From: Drosophila persimilis
Lineage: Eukaryota > Arthropoda > Insecta > Diptera > Drosophilidae
DNA length: 64,000 nt
Assembly (NCBI RefSeq): GCF_003286085.1
Contig: NW_020825600.1
Span: 17,251-81,250, forward strand
Reading direction: 5' to 3'
The notes under the pieces are model-generated. The model saw nothing but the letters and a program-made list of their open reading frames with translations, ran no database searches and had not been told where the DNA came from. Positions 10,118 through 20,972 of this stretch are shown here, in pieces (positions within the stretch are counted from its first letter, which is position 1; every line of letters begins with the position of its first letter). The translations under genes were made by a program, and so were the position numbers.

Positions 10118-11158
10118 TTGTTACCGGGCAGTCAGGCAGTCGTTACCGGGCAGTCAGGCAGTTGTCACCGGGCAGTCAGGCAGTTGTTACCGGGCAGTCA
10201 CACAGTTACCACCGAGCAGTCAGACAGCACTTTTCCCGTACCGCGCCACGTATCCTTCGACAGGATCATCCAACCCAGTGCTGTATTCATACATATTTCA
10301 TACTCGTTACTAGCGGACAAACTCCGGAAATGGGGAGTTACTTTCGACGGCCACGCGGACCCACTAGCGTTCATCGAAAGGCTCGAGGAGCGAGTGGAAT
10401 CATACGGCGGGAGCCCAGAGCAGTTGCCGCGAGCCATCTCCGGTCTCCTTACAGGGAAGGCCGAAGGATGGTTCCGAACTTTTCAGATGCAGGGACAGAA
10501 TTGGACAGACTTTCGGAAAGAATTCCTAGAATTCTTCCTGCCCCCCAGATACTTCCAGCGGCTGGAAGACACCATACGAAGTCGGGAACAGAAGCCCAAG
10601 GAACCCTTCCGGGATTACCTTATCGAGTTGCGTCTGATGATGCAGCGAGCCCAGTATACTCGGGAACAGGAACTCGAGCGGATCTACGAAAATCTCCGTC
10701 CGGAGTATCAAATGTACACGCGCAGACAGGATTTCCGATCACTCACAGAATTGACCCAGCTCGTCTCGGCCTACGAAACCGCGCGGGACCGAGACGCACT
10801 CCGTAGCATCGGGACCACTCAGAACCATCGAGCCGCCTATATCGGCAATGGAACCAACCCGCAACGAGGCAACAGACGCGAGACACCCGGGAAAACCGAG
10901 ATCGCCAACCGAGGAATCGGCCAGGAGCAAGAGCAGGCGATCGATGTACATCGAGCCTGCCGGAACTGCGGGGAAAACGGCCATTTCAGTAGTGCGTGCA
11001 CAAACCGACAGAAGCTGTTCTGTTGGGAATGTGGCCACCGAGGGGTCCGGACCATCAACTGCTGCCGGAAACCCGCGTCGGGAAACGGGTCGGGTCTCCG
11101 CCCAACTGGGACATGGACGGAGGCGCGCACCCAGGAACAGGAGAAACCCACCCATTAA
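10118..11158 (+). CDS. Gag of the Osvaldo-like element
   Basis: The frame is 346 codons, but the first ~50 come from the tandem leader repeat, so the true start may be elsewhere. The capsid-like part spans residues about 55-220 (LRKWGVTFDGHADPLAFIER, GLLTGKAEGWFRTF, FFLPPRYFQRLEDTI, EPFRDYLIELRLMMQRAQ, RQDFRSLTELTQLVSAYE), typical of the retrotransposon Gag family. A CCHC knuckle, CRNCGENGHFSSAC, lies near residue 285, followed by a degenerate second one, CWECGHRGVRTINCC. The protein would package element RNA into particles. The stop at 11156-11158 lies in an overlap with the pol frame, suggesting a frameshift for Gag-Pol synthesis. No inactivating lesion is obvious in this part. Confidence 0.75.
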   Translation: MLPGSQAVVTGQSGSCHRAVRQLLPGSHTVTTEQSDSTFPVPRHVSFDRIIQPSAVFIHISYSLLADKLRKWGVTFDGHADPLAFIERLEERVESYGGSPEQLPRAISGLLTGKAEGWFRTFQMQGQNWTDFRKEFLEFFLPPRYFQRLEDTIRSREQKPKEPFRDYLIELRLMMQRAQYTREQELERIYENLRPEYQMYTRRQDFRSLTELTQLVSAYETARDRDALRSIGTTQNHRAAYIGNGTNPQRGNRRETPGKTEIANRGIGQEQEQAIDVHRACRNCGENGHFSSACTNRQKLFCWECGHRGVRTINCCRKPASGNGSGLRPTGTWTEARTQEQEKPTH

Positions 11159-14100
11159 GCATGACCGGAGGAAGGATCGCTGCCCTGGTGGACATCAATG
11201 GGAGAGCATTTGCGGCCACCCTCGACACTGGAGCCACACGATCCTTCATCAGTGAGCGGCTGGCGAAGGAGATAGGGACGACCGAGAACAGGCGAGAGGT
11301 GAGGACCAGGATCCGCCTGGCAGACGGAACCAGGAAGGAGATCAACCAAGCGATAGCAGTCACAGTGCGCCTGGATCAGCAAGAAACACAGGTATCTCTT
11401 CTTATACTCCCCACGGTATTAGACGACCTCATCTTGGGACTCGACTTCCTCTGTGGCATCCGCGCGAGGATCCACTGCGGACGGGCATATCTACAGCTGA
11501 AGTTGCAGCAGAAACCCGCCGGGACGATACCATCATGCACCGCCCAGCCACGCCCACGGTCTGTCACGTTTGCGGACTCCATTGCCATCCGAGACCAGCC
11601 GCAGACCAACACCCCACAGCCAACCACGAACCATCCACCCGCAGCGACAACAAAGCCCTACCAGACAAGATCAAGCAACAACCCCAGGACTACGCCACCA
11701 CAACAGGACACGAAGAAAGCTACGACGGAACGAACTGCGACACCGATGGAACCAACCATGGCCAGTTCCCCAGCACGAACCCCGATACCAGCAGGACAAC
11801 GCAGCAGGAAACCGAGGACTTTGGCAGAGACAACTCCGGCTCCACTGGATCAATCCAGGGCCAGCTCGTCGAACCAGGAGTCACCAACAGGACACAGCAG
11901 GAAACCGAGGACTTTGGCAGAGACAGCTCCGGCTCCACTGGATCAATCCAGGGCCAGCTCGTCGAACCAGGAGTCACCAACAGGACACAGCAGGAACCAA
12001 AAGACTTTGGCAGAGACAGCTCCGGCTCCACTGGATCAATCCAGGGCCAGCTCGTCGAACCAGGAGTCACCAACAGTACCCAGCAGGAAACCAAGGACTT
12101 TGGCAGAGACAGCTGCGGCTCCACTGGATCAATCCAGGGCCAGCTCGTCGAACCAGGAGTCACCAACAGGACACAGCAGGAACCAAAGGACTTTGGCAGA
12201 GACAGCTCCGGCTCCACTGGATCAATCCAGGACCAGCTCGTCGAACCAGGAGTCACCAACAGGACACAGCAGAAAGCAGAAAACTTCGGCAGAGATAGCT
12301 TTAGCGCCGCTGGACCAACTCAGGGCCAGCTCATCAAACCGGGAGTCACCACGTAGTAACCCAGCACGACAGACATCACGCAAGCCACGAACCCCGATAC
12401 CACAGGACGAGATCACGGAAACCCCGACGACGGACTACCAACTGGAGCCATTAGCCGACACCGAGATAGCTCGGGAACGCAACCCGTTTCGCCCAGCCGA
12501 CTCGGATGACTACGAGACTGCGATCTTGGCCGCCATTACCGCTCTGGAACTGGAGGACCTATCGCCGTGGCAGCAAGACCCAGACCCCGAACCACCCCCC
12601 ACGCCGTGGGCAGGCAAGTTTCTGGAGGAAGAACTGGAAAAATTCGACGGACTAGTTGGAGTCTCCCACATCGCCGAACACACGATAACAATGCGAGACG
12701 ACAGGCCCGTGAAGCAGCGCAATTTTCCGAAGAACCCGGCCATGCAGAAGATCATAAACGCGCAGGTGGACGAGCTGCTACGGGACGGAAGGATCGAGCC
12801 ATCCCACAGTCCCCACAGCGCCCCAATCGTCTTGGTAGGAAAGAAGACCGGAGAAATGCGAATGTGCGTGGATTATCGCCAGCTAAATGCCACGGATTAA
12901 CCACATTCCCGAGAGACTTCGCCACGCTCGCTACATCTCCACGCTGGACCTCAAAAACGGATACTGGCAGATCCCGGTGGCCGAGGGCAGCAGAGAGGCA
13001 ACAGCATTTACCGTCCCCGGCAGAGGACTCTTCCAGTGGAAGGTCATGCCTTTCGGCCTGCACTCAGCCCCAGCGACGTTCCAGCGGGCTTTGGACAGCG
13101 TCATCGGACCCACCCTGGAGCCGTACGCGTTCGCGTACCTCGACGATATCATCGTCATCGGAGCCACGCTAGAAGAGCATATCGACCACCTTCGCGAGGT
13201 TTTCAGGAGGCTGCGAGAGGCGAACCTCCGACTGAACAGAAACAAGTGTAGTTTCTTCAGGAAGAGTTTAGTCTACCTCGGCCATGTCATCAGTGAACAA
13301 GGCATCCACACGGACCCAGACAAGGTCAGCGCAGTCCAGAAACTAGCACCGCCCACCACACTGAAAGAACTGCGACGCTGCATCGGGATGGCATCCTGGT
13401 ACCGACGCTTCGTCCCCAACTTCGCCACGGTGGTCCAACCCATGACCAACCTGCTCAAAAAGGATCAAAAGTGGGAGTGGACAGACGAACAACAGCAGGC
13501 ATTCGAGACTCTCAAGGAAAGACTTACGCAAGCACCAGTCCTGGCATGCCCCGACTTCGCCGAGCGATTCGTACTCCAAACGGACGCCAGTTCGTATGGC
13601 CTCGGAGCAGTATTGACACAACAGATCGACGGAGCAGAAAGAGTCATCGCCTACGCAAGCCGTCGACTACTCAAGGCAGAGGAAAACTACTCGGCCACCG
13701 AGAAGGAGTGCCTTGCTGTAGTCTGGGCAATCCGGAAGCTCCGATGCTTTCTGGAAGGATACCACTTCGATGTAATCACGGATCACCTCGCTTTGAAGTG
13801 GTTGAACTCCATCGATAATCCCACGGGACGCATCGCCCGCTGGGCCTTGGAGCTCCAGCAATATCGGTTTGACATCCACTACCGCCGAGGAAGCCAGAAC
13901 GTTGTGGCTGACGCCCTCTCACGACAACCAGTAGAAACCCTGCAGCGAGTGGACGAAGACCGGGACCCTTGCCCCTGCCCCTGGCTGCAGAGGCTCCGCA
14001 AGCGGATCCAGGAACAGCCGGAAGGACGTCCGGAGTTCATCATCGAGAGCGACCAAATATACAAACGAGCCAGCAACAGAACCAGCGAATGGAAACTATG

Positions 14101-15152
14101 TGTCCACAAGGACCACCGCCGACGCGTGCTAGAAGAGTGCCACGACCATCCGACAGCAGGACACCTCGGAATCAGGAAGACAGCGACACGAATAGCCCAG
14201 AGGTACTACTGGCCCGGACTGCACCGAGATATCGCCCGATATATCCAGCAGTGCACCAAGTGCCAGCAGTACAAGGTGAGTCAAACCAAACCAGGAGGGA
14301 AGATGCACACCCGCCAAGCCCAGGAACCACTGGACATCGTCTATGCCGACTTCATTGGACCATTGCCCCGATCCAAACACGGCAATACTATGTTGCTGGT
14401 GTTCTTCGACGCCTTCAGCAAGTGGGTGGAGTTGGTCCCACTCCGTCACGAGTCGCTCTTTCCGAAAGTTCTGCAAACTAGCAGGCATGGAACTGGAGTA
14501 TACGGCGCCCTATACGCCACAACAAAACCCCACGGAACGAGCCAATAGGACGATCAAAACCATGATCGCCCAGTACATCGATGGAGACCAGCGGACATGG
14601 GACGAGCTGCTACCCGAACTCAGCCTAGCCATCAACAGCAGCACGTCGGACACCACAGGCTTCAGCCCAGCATTCATCGTACTCGGCCGGGAACCTCGGT
14701 TGCCTGGAGCCTTGTACGAAGAGACGACCCCAGGACTAGGCGAAGTGACAGAGACCCCAACCGACAAGGCCAAGCGACTCAAGGAAATCTTCGCCATCGT
14801 ACAGGAAAATACCCAGCAGGCATCACAGACGCAGAGCAGGACCTACAACCTACGTCGACGCGAATGGAGACCCACGATCGGGACGCTCGTGATGCTACGC
14901 CAACATCACCTGTCCAAAGCGGCGGACAACTTCGCTGCCAAACTGGCTCCCAAATATGAGGGGCCTTACAAAGTGATTAAATTTATTTCTCCCACCATAG
15001 CCCGACTCCAGAAGCATCCGGGAAGACAACGACGAACGGCCGGACTAGCCGACCTCAAGGCCTACCACGACAACGAGCACACACTCACCAGCGAAGACAA
15101 CGAAGACAACGATGACGACGACCCCAGCACCAGGAAAACCGCGAGTTCATGA
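10996..15152 (+). pseudogene. Pol of the Osvaldo-like element (PR-RT-RNaseH-IN), two deletions
   Basis: The pol polyprotein would process, reverse transcribe and integrate the element. Protease: LDTGATRSFIS at about 11221. RT begins near 12690 (DELLRDGRIEPSHSPHSAPI, MRMCVDYRQLNA) and stops at 12900; the frame then resumes at 12887 with PRINHIPERL, so roughly nine codons between LNA and PLPRI are missing. The RT active site YLDD is at 13136-13147; RNase H (LQTDASSYGLGAVL) follows, then the integrase zinc finger (GHLGIRKTAT, CTKCQQYK) and the first catalytic Asp (YADFIGPL, 14348-14350). A second deletion around 14450-14462 removes the region that normally holds the second catalytic Asp and shifts frame; the catalytic Glu survives in NPTERANR. 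The frame ends at 15152. Integrase is therefore non-functional. Between protease and RT lies a 93-bp tandem repeat annotated separately. Confidence 0.85.
11812..12352 (+). repeat. 93-bp coding tandem repeat inside pol
   Basis: About five to six units of 93 bp (31 codons), first at 11812 and next at 11905, each encoding a variant of KPRTLAETAPAPLDQSRASS plus NQESPTGHSR. The unit is a multiple of three, so the array stays open in all forward frames and changes in copy number would keep the frame. It lies between protease and reverse transcriptase, where it would act as a proline/serine-rich linker. Units differ by only a few bases, indicating recent expansion or homogenisation. Confidence 0.85.
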
Positions 15153-15898
15153 GGGCCACTTATGGTGGTGCGCTGCCATAATGTCCTCGCCCCGCAAGGG
15201 GCAACCGCGTGCACACGCAGTAAGATAGCTTAACTCCCCTTAAGGGATTAGAGTAAGAAATAGCCAGAAACTAGAAAATGCACCGATCAGGGAAACCCAG
15301 GGCACAGGACACATCAGTGGCATAGGTCAGGTTCTAACCAAACAAGGTTTGGTCCGCCCACCAGATCCGACATGGACAACCCAAGGACGAGCGACGTACA
15401 GCCCTAGAGGCAGAGGATGGCACGGAGGGGCATCCTAGGGGTGCGTCGCCGCCCAGCTCAAGGCAACCACGGTCCACGATCAGCCAACCACAAGCAAGAC
15501 ACCACTCTCCGGACCCCGTAAGCAGAACCGGGCAACACCACGCGAGCAAACCAAAGAAGGACAGCGACCTGTCATTGGGCTTGGAAGAGGCAGATGCGGG
15601 CGGACTGCTCACAGCGTTCGACGAGATGCCCGAGCTAAACGCGCTGCAGGAGGAGCAGGAATGGCCAATCGCCCCAGTCGCCTGGCGGGTCAGCACGCCT
15701 GACCGTCGCATCCCGCAAAGCCTGCTGGAAGGCGCCAGCGCTCAGGCGAACGCGGCGCGTCACGGGCGTGTCACGGGCGCGTCACGGGCACGGCCGGATC
15801 CGCAGCCTGGAATACCACGACGGCCAACGCTTCCGCGTATACATCAGTGGAAACTTGGTGCGCATTTCACCGCGCCCCACCCCGAAGTAGGAAGGGAG
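15153..15898 (+). other. Region between pol and 3' LTR of the Osvaldo-like element
   Basis: No recognisable env. A plus-strand frame starting MGLEEADAGG at 15575 runs 123 codons into the LTR (to 15946), but nothing in it resembles a known domain; it may be a remnant third ORF or chance in GC-rich DNA. Direct repeats GTCACGGGCG at 15760-15785. A polypurine tract immediately precedes the LTR. Confidence 0.5.
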
Positions 15899-17298
15899 TG
15901 TGAAGGCATAAGCCTCCACAATACAGAGTATACACACACGAAATAGAGAACGCAACGAAGAGAACGGCTATACACACACGGAAGAGAGAACGCAACGAAG
16001 AGAACGGCTTTACACACACGAAAGAGAGACGCAGACGACGGCCACGCAGCGAAGAGAGAACGCAACGAAGAGAACGGCTATACACAGAGGAAAGAGAGCG
16101 AAGCGGCAGAGAAGCCGCCGATCGGCCTTACGCCCACGCAGCCGAGGAAAGGGCCGACGGCGAAGCAGAGAATACAGAGACGCAGCCGATCGCCCACGCC
16201 GCCGAGGCCGACAGCCGAAGCTGCGCAGCCACGAAGCGGCAGAGAAGCTGGGAAAAGACAAAGCAGAGGCCTGGCACGGTCCAGCGCGGGCCAGACTCAG
16301 GAGTGATCTCCAAGGGCTGAACAAGACCGGTTGTGCGACGGAAAAATAAGCCGCGACCGCGGTGTGTAAAAAGAAAAAGAAGTTGTGAGCACGCAGTGTA
16401 CGAAATAAGCCGACGTGACGAGGACCCGCCGCGGGATACCCGGACCCCAAAGGAGGAAAACAAGGGTGAGCCACCTCACGTATGTGAGCTCTGGGGGGGA
16501 ACAGATCGGTGCAGTAGGCAGGCATAGACAGTTTTACATATCCATGCACACATGTGGTTTAATATAAGTTTCTTTTGCGCTTATTTCCCCGCTGCAGGCG
16601 CGGGATTTTAAGTAGGGGAATGATCCAAAAATAATAAAGACACCAACCTCCACCCACCTGTCTCAGAACATTCGCCCGTAGGAATCACTCACTCCCCCAC
16701 CCCCTCTCTTCCCTTTTCCCGGGAGGCCCACCGAAGTGGATGTGAGTCGTGGATCACGCGGCATTCACCAAGCGGGGCTTCCCCTCACCTGTACCTTTTC
16801 CCCCGGGAGGCCCAGCGAAGTGGATGTGAGTCGTGGATCACGCGGCATTCACCAAGCTGGGTTCCTCCTCTCCTGTACCTTTTCCCCCGGGGGACCCGGC
16901 GATGCTGGATGTGAGTCGTGGATTCACGCGGCATTCGCAAAGCCGGGTTCCCTCTCCTACACCCTCGCCCTGGGGACCTGGCGACGCAGATGTGAGTCGT
17001 GGATCATGCGGCATCTGCTAAGCTGGACTCCCCTCCCCCATACCCATCCGATCCCTGATCCAAACCTCGTCTCCCGCCATACATGACCCGCAACGAACGT
17101 CTCTGCAGCCCCCACGCACGGCTTCAACCACGCCCCGTGGCCGGGCCAGGCCCGACCGTCCCACGATCCACCCCACGGGCGCGCTTTCGCCACGAGCGGC
17201 TCTCCCCTTAGGTCCTCACACAACAAATTTTGCTGTGGGGAAGGACCGGGCCCTGGACAGACTGAGAAGCTGTACCTCGGCCTGAGAACTTCCTTACA
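15899..17298 (+). repeat. 3' LTR of the Osvaldo-like element
   Basis: 1400 bp, 84 bp longer than the 5' LTR because of one additional unit of the internal GTGGATGTGAGTCGTGGATC repeat near 16735-16820. Otherwise only a handful of substitutions separate the two LTRs (for example at 8475/16456 and 9030/17096). Confidence 0.9.
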
Positions 17299-17876
17299 GC
17301 ATCAACAGCAGCAAATGTGCTAATGTTACTTTTGCTACGTGAACACTTTCTTGCGGAGGCATTAATATGCTGGGCTCCACACTTACGCACAAGAGCTCGT
17401 ACAAATACCTAGGTGTTGTACTCGACAGGTCACTAAATTTCAAAACCTTTACTACCATGGTTCGACAGTCGGTGATGGCGAAAGCGGGAAAGATGGCGTG
17501 GCTACTTGCACCAAGAAATAAGCTGTCGCTGTACAGCAAAGTCACGATATACAAGTCCATCCTCAGCCCCATATGGAAATACGCACTTCAAGTATACGGC
17601 ATCGCGGCAAAAACCAACTTAAATAAAATCAGAGTTGCTCAGTCAAAAATTCAACGACGAATATGCAATGCTCCATGGTACATGCGAAACAGTGACATCG
17701 AGAGGGACCTAAAGGTTCCCAAAGTGGGCGATGTGATACAATTACATGCAGCAAGGTACTTGCAACGACTTGGTGGTCACCCTAATGCGCTAGCCAGACG
17801 TCTAATTAACCCGCCAAGGAAAAGAAGACTCAAAAGGTGTCACCCACTGGATCTCCCTACTAGGTCCCTCCTATAA
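17299..17876 (+). pseudogene. LINE ORF2 3' part (RT thumb and C-terminal region)
   Basis: Continuation of the jockey-type ORF2 after the LTR insertion. The first codons (INSSKCANVTF) join the frame at 7917 once a single GCAT is counted. A frameshift lies near 17340, then an open frame from 17367 reads the conserved tail: YKYLGVVLDRSLNF, PRNKLSLYSKVTIYKSILSP, YGIAAKTNLNKIRVAQSKI and HAARYLQRLGGHPNALARRL. This segment follows the RT palm in jockey-clade LINEs. It ends with TAA at 17874-17876 and is followed by the LINE 3' untranslated region. Confidence 0.8.
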
Positions 17877-18042
17877 TATCTCATTAACTTTTTGTAAATA
17901 TTGTAAATTATGTATGTACCTACTCCATATATGTAACATTAAGTCTATGTATGTATCTCTTGTGATCAATTGTTTTTCCCCTTAAATGTAAAACTATATT
18001 AAGTTGCCACGAAAGGTAGCAGTATACTTGTTTACAAAAAAA
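17877..18042 (+). other. LINE 3' untranslated region with terminal A-run
   Basis: AT-rich, with repeated TATGTATGTA-like motifs, ending in a run of A directly abutting a Helitron end. It fits a LINE 3' end. Confidence 0.6.
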
Positions 18043-19200
18043 ACGAGGGGGAACGTTGTGAGTTGCTGCGGACACCGCAACTCTACAGTTATACCCGATA
18101 CTAAGTCAGTATGGCTCTCCTCCGGCAGACGCCGCTAATATTAAACGACACAACAAAGAGTGCGTGCGAGAGAGACAGAAAATCAGTCTGAGCGTGACGT
18201 CGGGCGCTGCGTATCCACTGCAAATTGATTTGTTTCCTTTGGCTATAAAAATGATCTGATCTGATCCAGATTTAGCAACCTGATAGATATGGTAATTCTC
18301 TATGATCCTGCGTTTTTAGTTTTCTCAAATCTGCAATATTGTGGATGCAACAGATTTTCGTCCTTTGTGGGGGCGGAAGGGGGTGGGGCGAAATTTTGAG
18401 ATAAAGGTTTTATAGTGAGATCTAACAGAAGTGCGGATACCAAATTTGGTTACTCTAGCTTTAATAGTCTCTGAGATTTGTGAATATCCTCAGATTTGCG
18501 TCCTTTGCGGGGGCGGAAGGGGGTGTGGCGAAATTTTGAAACAAACTCGTCTCGGTCCGATATCACAGGAGTGTGGATACCAAATTTGGTTGCACTAGCT
18601 TTTATAGTCTCTGAGATCTAGGCCCTAATGTTTTACTCTAAGCAAAGCCGCATATGCTACGTGTGAAAATGAATTTGTTTTCTTGATGCTGGCTATAATA
18701 ATAATACGATCCAATTCAGATTCTGCAGTCTAAAAGATATGGTCATTCTCTACGATTTTGCGTTTTTGGTTTTCTCGAATCTTTAAAATTGTGGATGCCA
18801 CAGATTTTCGTCCTTTGTGGTGGCGGAAGGGGGTGAAGCGAAATTTTGAGATATACGTTTTATAGTGAGATCTAACAGGAGTGCGGATACCAAATTTGGT
18901 TACTCTAGCGTTAATAGTCTCTGATATTTCTGAATATCCCAGGATTTTCGCCCTTTGCGGGGGCGGAGGGGAGTGCGGCGAAATTTTGAAACAAACTCGT
19001 CTCGGTCCGATATCTTAGGAGTGTGGACGGACAGACGGACGGACGGACAGACAGACATGGCTCAATCGACTCGGCTATTGATGCTGATCAAGAATATATA
19101 TACTTTATGGGGTCGGAAACGATTCCTTCTGAACGTTACACACATCCACTTTTACCACAAATCTAATATACCCCAATATTCATTTTGAGTATCGGGTATA
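18043..19200 (+). mobile_element. Helitron/DINE-1-type element, copy 4
   Basis: Complete, reading ACGAGGGGGAACGTT... to ...GAGTATCGGGTATA. It contains a longer interior than copies 1-3 through repeated ~300-bp modules, each with ACCAAATTTGGT palindromes. Its right end adjoins the LINE gag fragment at the same junction (GGGTATA/AAAAGAAGCCAGC) as copies 8 and 10. Confidence 0.85.
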
Positions 19201-20490
19201 AAAAGAAGCCAGCAGCAACTGCAAGAGCACACAAGCCAGACAGTTAAACGGGTACAACAACAGCAACGACCCCTGCAGCAACTACGCCAATACAACCGCC
19301 AGCCTCAGTCACCCCCCCACATGCCCCTCCCCGTGCCGCTCCCTGTCTACAGCCAATGGTGCTGCCCCCCAGCGTACTGCACACATTCCCCCGGTAGTGC
19401 TACCAGCGATTCCGGCGATCATGCCGGTCCTGGAGAAACTGCAAAAAGATCCAAGGGGTCCAAAGGTCCAAAATACAGGCACGGGATAGGGCCACCCGGG
19501 ATGCAATAGTGGAGATCCTGGGAGATGAGGAGGAGGGCCTCTATACTCATCAGAGTAAGGACGATAGAGGGCTCCGCATTGCCGTCCGGGGTCTCCACTG
19601 CAATACCCCGACGGCCTGGCTGAACAAAGCTATGCTTGAGGCGGGATTCACTGTGACCTTCAGTAGAGTCCTGCCCAGCAGATAAGAGAAACAGCCAAAC
19701 TATAATCTGTTTGAGGCGGAGATTACCCCTCAAGCAGATCGAGGGGAGTTGGGGGTGCTGGCCCTTAAGCGGCTGGGCAGCCACCTGGTGTCGGTGGAGA
19801 GGCTGGCCAAGACGAAGGTCCCGGTCCAGTGCCACCGATGCCAGGCATTTGGCCACACGCGCGCCTACTGCAGACGAGCCTTTGTTTGTATGAGGTGCGC
19901 GGGAAGTCACCCCTCTACGGCATCCCCAAAGCCAAAAAATACACCTGCAAGGTGTAGCAAGCCTACAAGGTGGAAGGGGTAGGCTCCTGGAGCATCGAGC
20001 CGCAATGCAAGAGTCGAGGCGGACACGCCAGAAGCAGCAGCAGACACAAAAGCAGCCAAGTCAATGGAGGCAACCACCACAGCAACGACCAGTCACTCGA
20101 CAGCAGCCACAGCAACGACCGACGGGCACAGCAACGGGCACAACTATTGGGAGAAGCCCCAACGGCATCCTCAACAGCAGCGACAACACAAATGGCAGCA
20201 GCAGCATCAGAAACAGGAACAGCAACAGCTCCAGCGTAGCCAGGAACAAAACGGGGAACCCCAGATCCAGGGACAGCAGCAGCGACCGCCGCTGCCTCAC
20301 TACCCGCCGCAAATAAGGCTGAATGGTAAAAAGCACCCAAATCCAGCGGAGGCGCATCTCATTCGCTTCCAGAAAAGACTGGTACTAGAAAGGACAAATG
20401 ATAAACAGCCACAACACCTGGGGCTGGACCAGCACCAACAACAGCAGAGGGCTGGTTCTGGGCGCTGCTGTTCGTACAGCCCTTTTCACA
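19201..20490 (+). pseudogene. LINE gag (ORF1) fragment, copy A
   Basis: Degenerate ORF1 of a jockey-type LINE, paralogous to 38898-40214. It retains the PRE_C2HC-like part (LKRLGSHLVSVERLAKTKVP) and one zinc knuckle (CHRCQAFGHTRAYC, about 19830-19870), followed by a glutamine-rich tail. Lesions include TAA at about 19682, frameshifts and a deletion of about 40 bases near 19955. No ORF2 follows; the sequence switches directly into fragments of an acyltransferase gene in the opposite orientation. Confidence 0.75.
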
Positions 20491-20967
20491 GGCTTCTTTG
20501 TCGCGGTACTCTATATAGCCGAGCGGTCCGTCGGCCACAACAGTAATCAGATTCACGTAGACAAGAATGGCCACTGCCAAGATAGGGGTAATTCGTATGA
20601 AGCGGTGAAGATACATCATTGGCACATTCAGCTTTCCCTTGGATCTGTTAGAATGTTGGCTATGAGTGTTGGTGGACTTAAAATAGTTCGAATACTTATT
20701 TATTTATTTAGAACCACCGAGAAATATGCGTACAGAATAAAGTTGGAAAATGGCTCTTCAAGCCACTAGAAAATTACAAACGCCATAAAAAATGATGAAT
20801 AATAAAATGACTAGTGGACTGACCAACACTGTCCGTAGGGTATTTATATTCGGATTGCCTGCAGAATATCCGACTCCATGTCCAAGAACCACCCAGAACA
20901 GGGACATGCAGCGGATTCCATCAAGACAACTGATCACGTTCGGATTCGATTTACTGTCGACAATGCG
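20487..20967 (-). pseudogene. NRF/acyltransferase-3 gene fragment, copy A
   Basis: Minus-strand fragments of a Nose-resistant-to-fluoxetine type gene; these are multi-pass membrane acyltransferase-3 proteins. Segment 20824-20967 encodes the conserved CLDGIRCMSLFWVVLGHG; a short intron (GTCAGT...TAG) leads to 20713-20765, which is internally truncated and runs into an in-frame stop. Segment 20487-20644 encodes VPMMYLHRFIRITPILAVA and VADGPLGYIEYRD before running into unrelated sequence. Exons 1-3 are missing: the copy is cut at 20967, where another coding fragment starts. It is clearly dead and paralogous to 40215-41606. Confidence 0.75.
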
Positions 20968-20972
20968 GAAGA

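Larger units (their letters stand above)
7918..17298 (+). mobile_element. Osvaldo-like LTR retrotransposon inserted in the LINE
   Basis: Complete 9381-bp element: LTR 7918-9233, primer-binding site at 9236, gag 10118-11158, pol about 11160-15152 (broken), a 0.75 kb 3' region, a purine-rich tract AGGAAGGGAG just before 15899, and a 3' LTR 15899-17298. It begins TGTGAAGG and ends CTTACA, and is flanked by GCAT at 7914-7917 and 17299-17302. Long LTRs, a lentivirus-type lysine tRNA primer site and the Gag/Pol sequence fit the Osvaldo/Ulysses group of Drosophila elements (from memory of that group). The LTRs are nearly identical, implying a recent insertion, although pol carries two deletions. Confidence 0.85.
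4695..18042 (+). mobile_element. Jockey-type LINE, decayed and split by an LTR element
   Basis: A non-LTR retrotransposon on the plus strand: 5' region 4695-4879, ORF1 4880-5800, broken ORF2 5803-7917 and 17299-17876, then an AT-rich 3' untranslated region ending in an A-run at about 18035-18042. The 9.4 kb Osvaldo-like element 7918-17298 interrupts ORF2; the frame resumes exactly after one copy of the GCAT target duplication. The exact 5' boundary is uncertain. ORF1 with a PRE_C2HC-type domain and CCHC knuckles followed by an APE-type endonuclease and RT places it in the jockey superclade (inference from domain order). Confidence 0.75.

Noticed and set aside
11570..12298. Second and third long frames through the 93-bp repeat
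   Set aside because: Consequence of a repeat length divisible by three; only the frame in line with protease and RT carries domain sequence.
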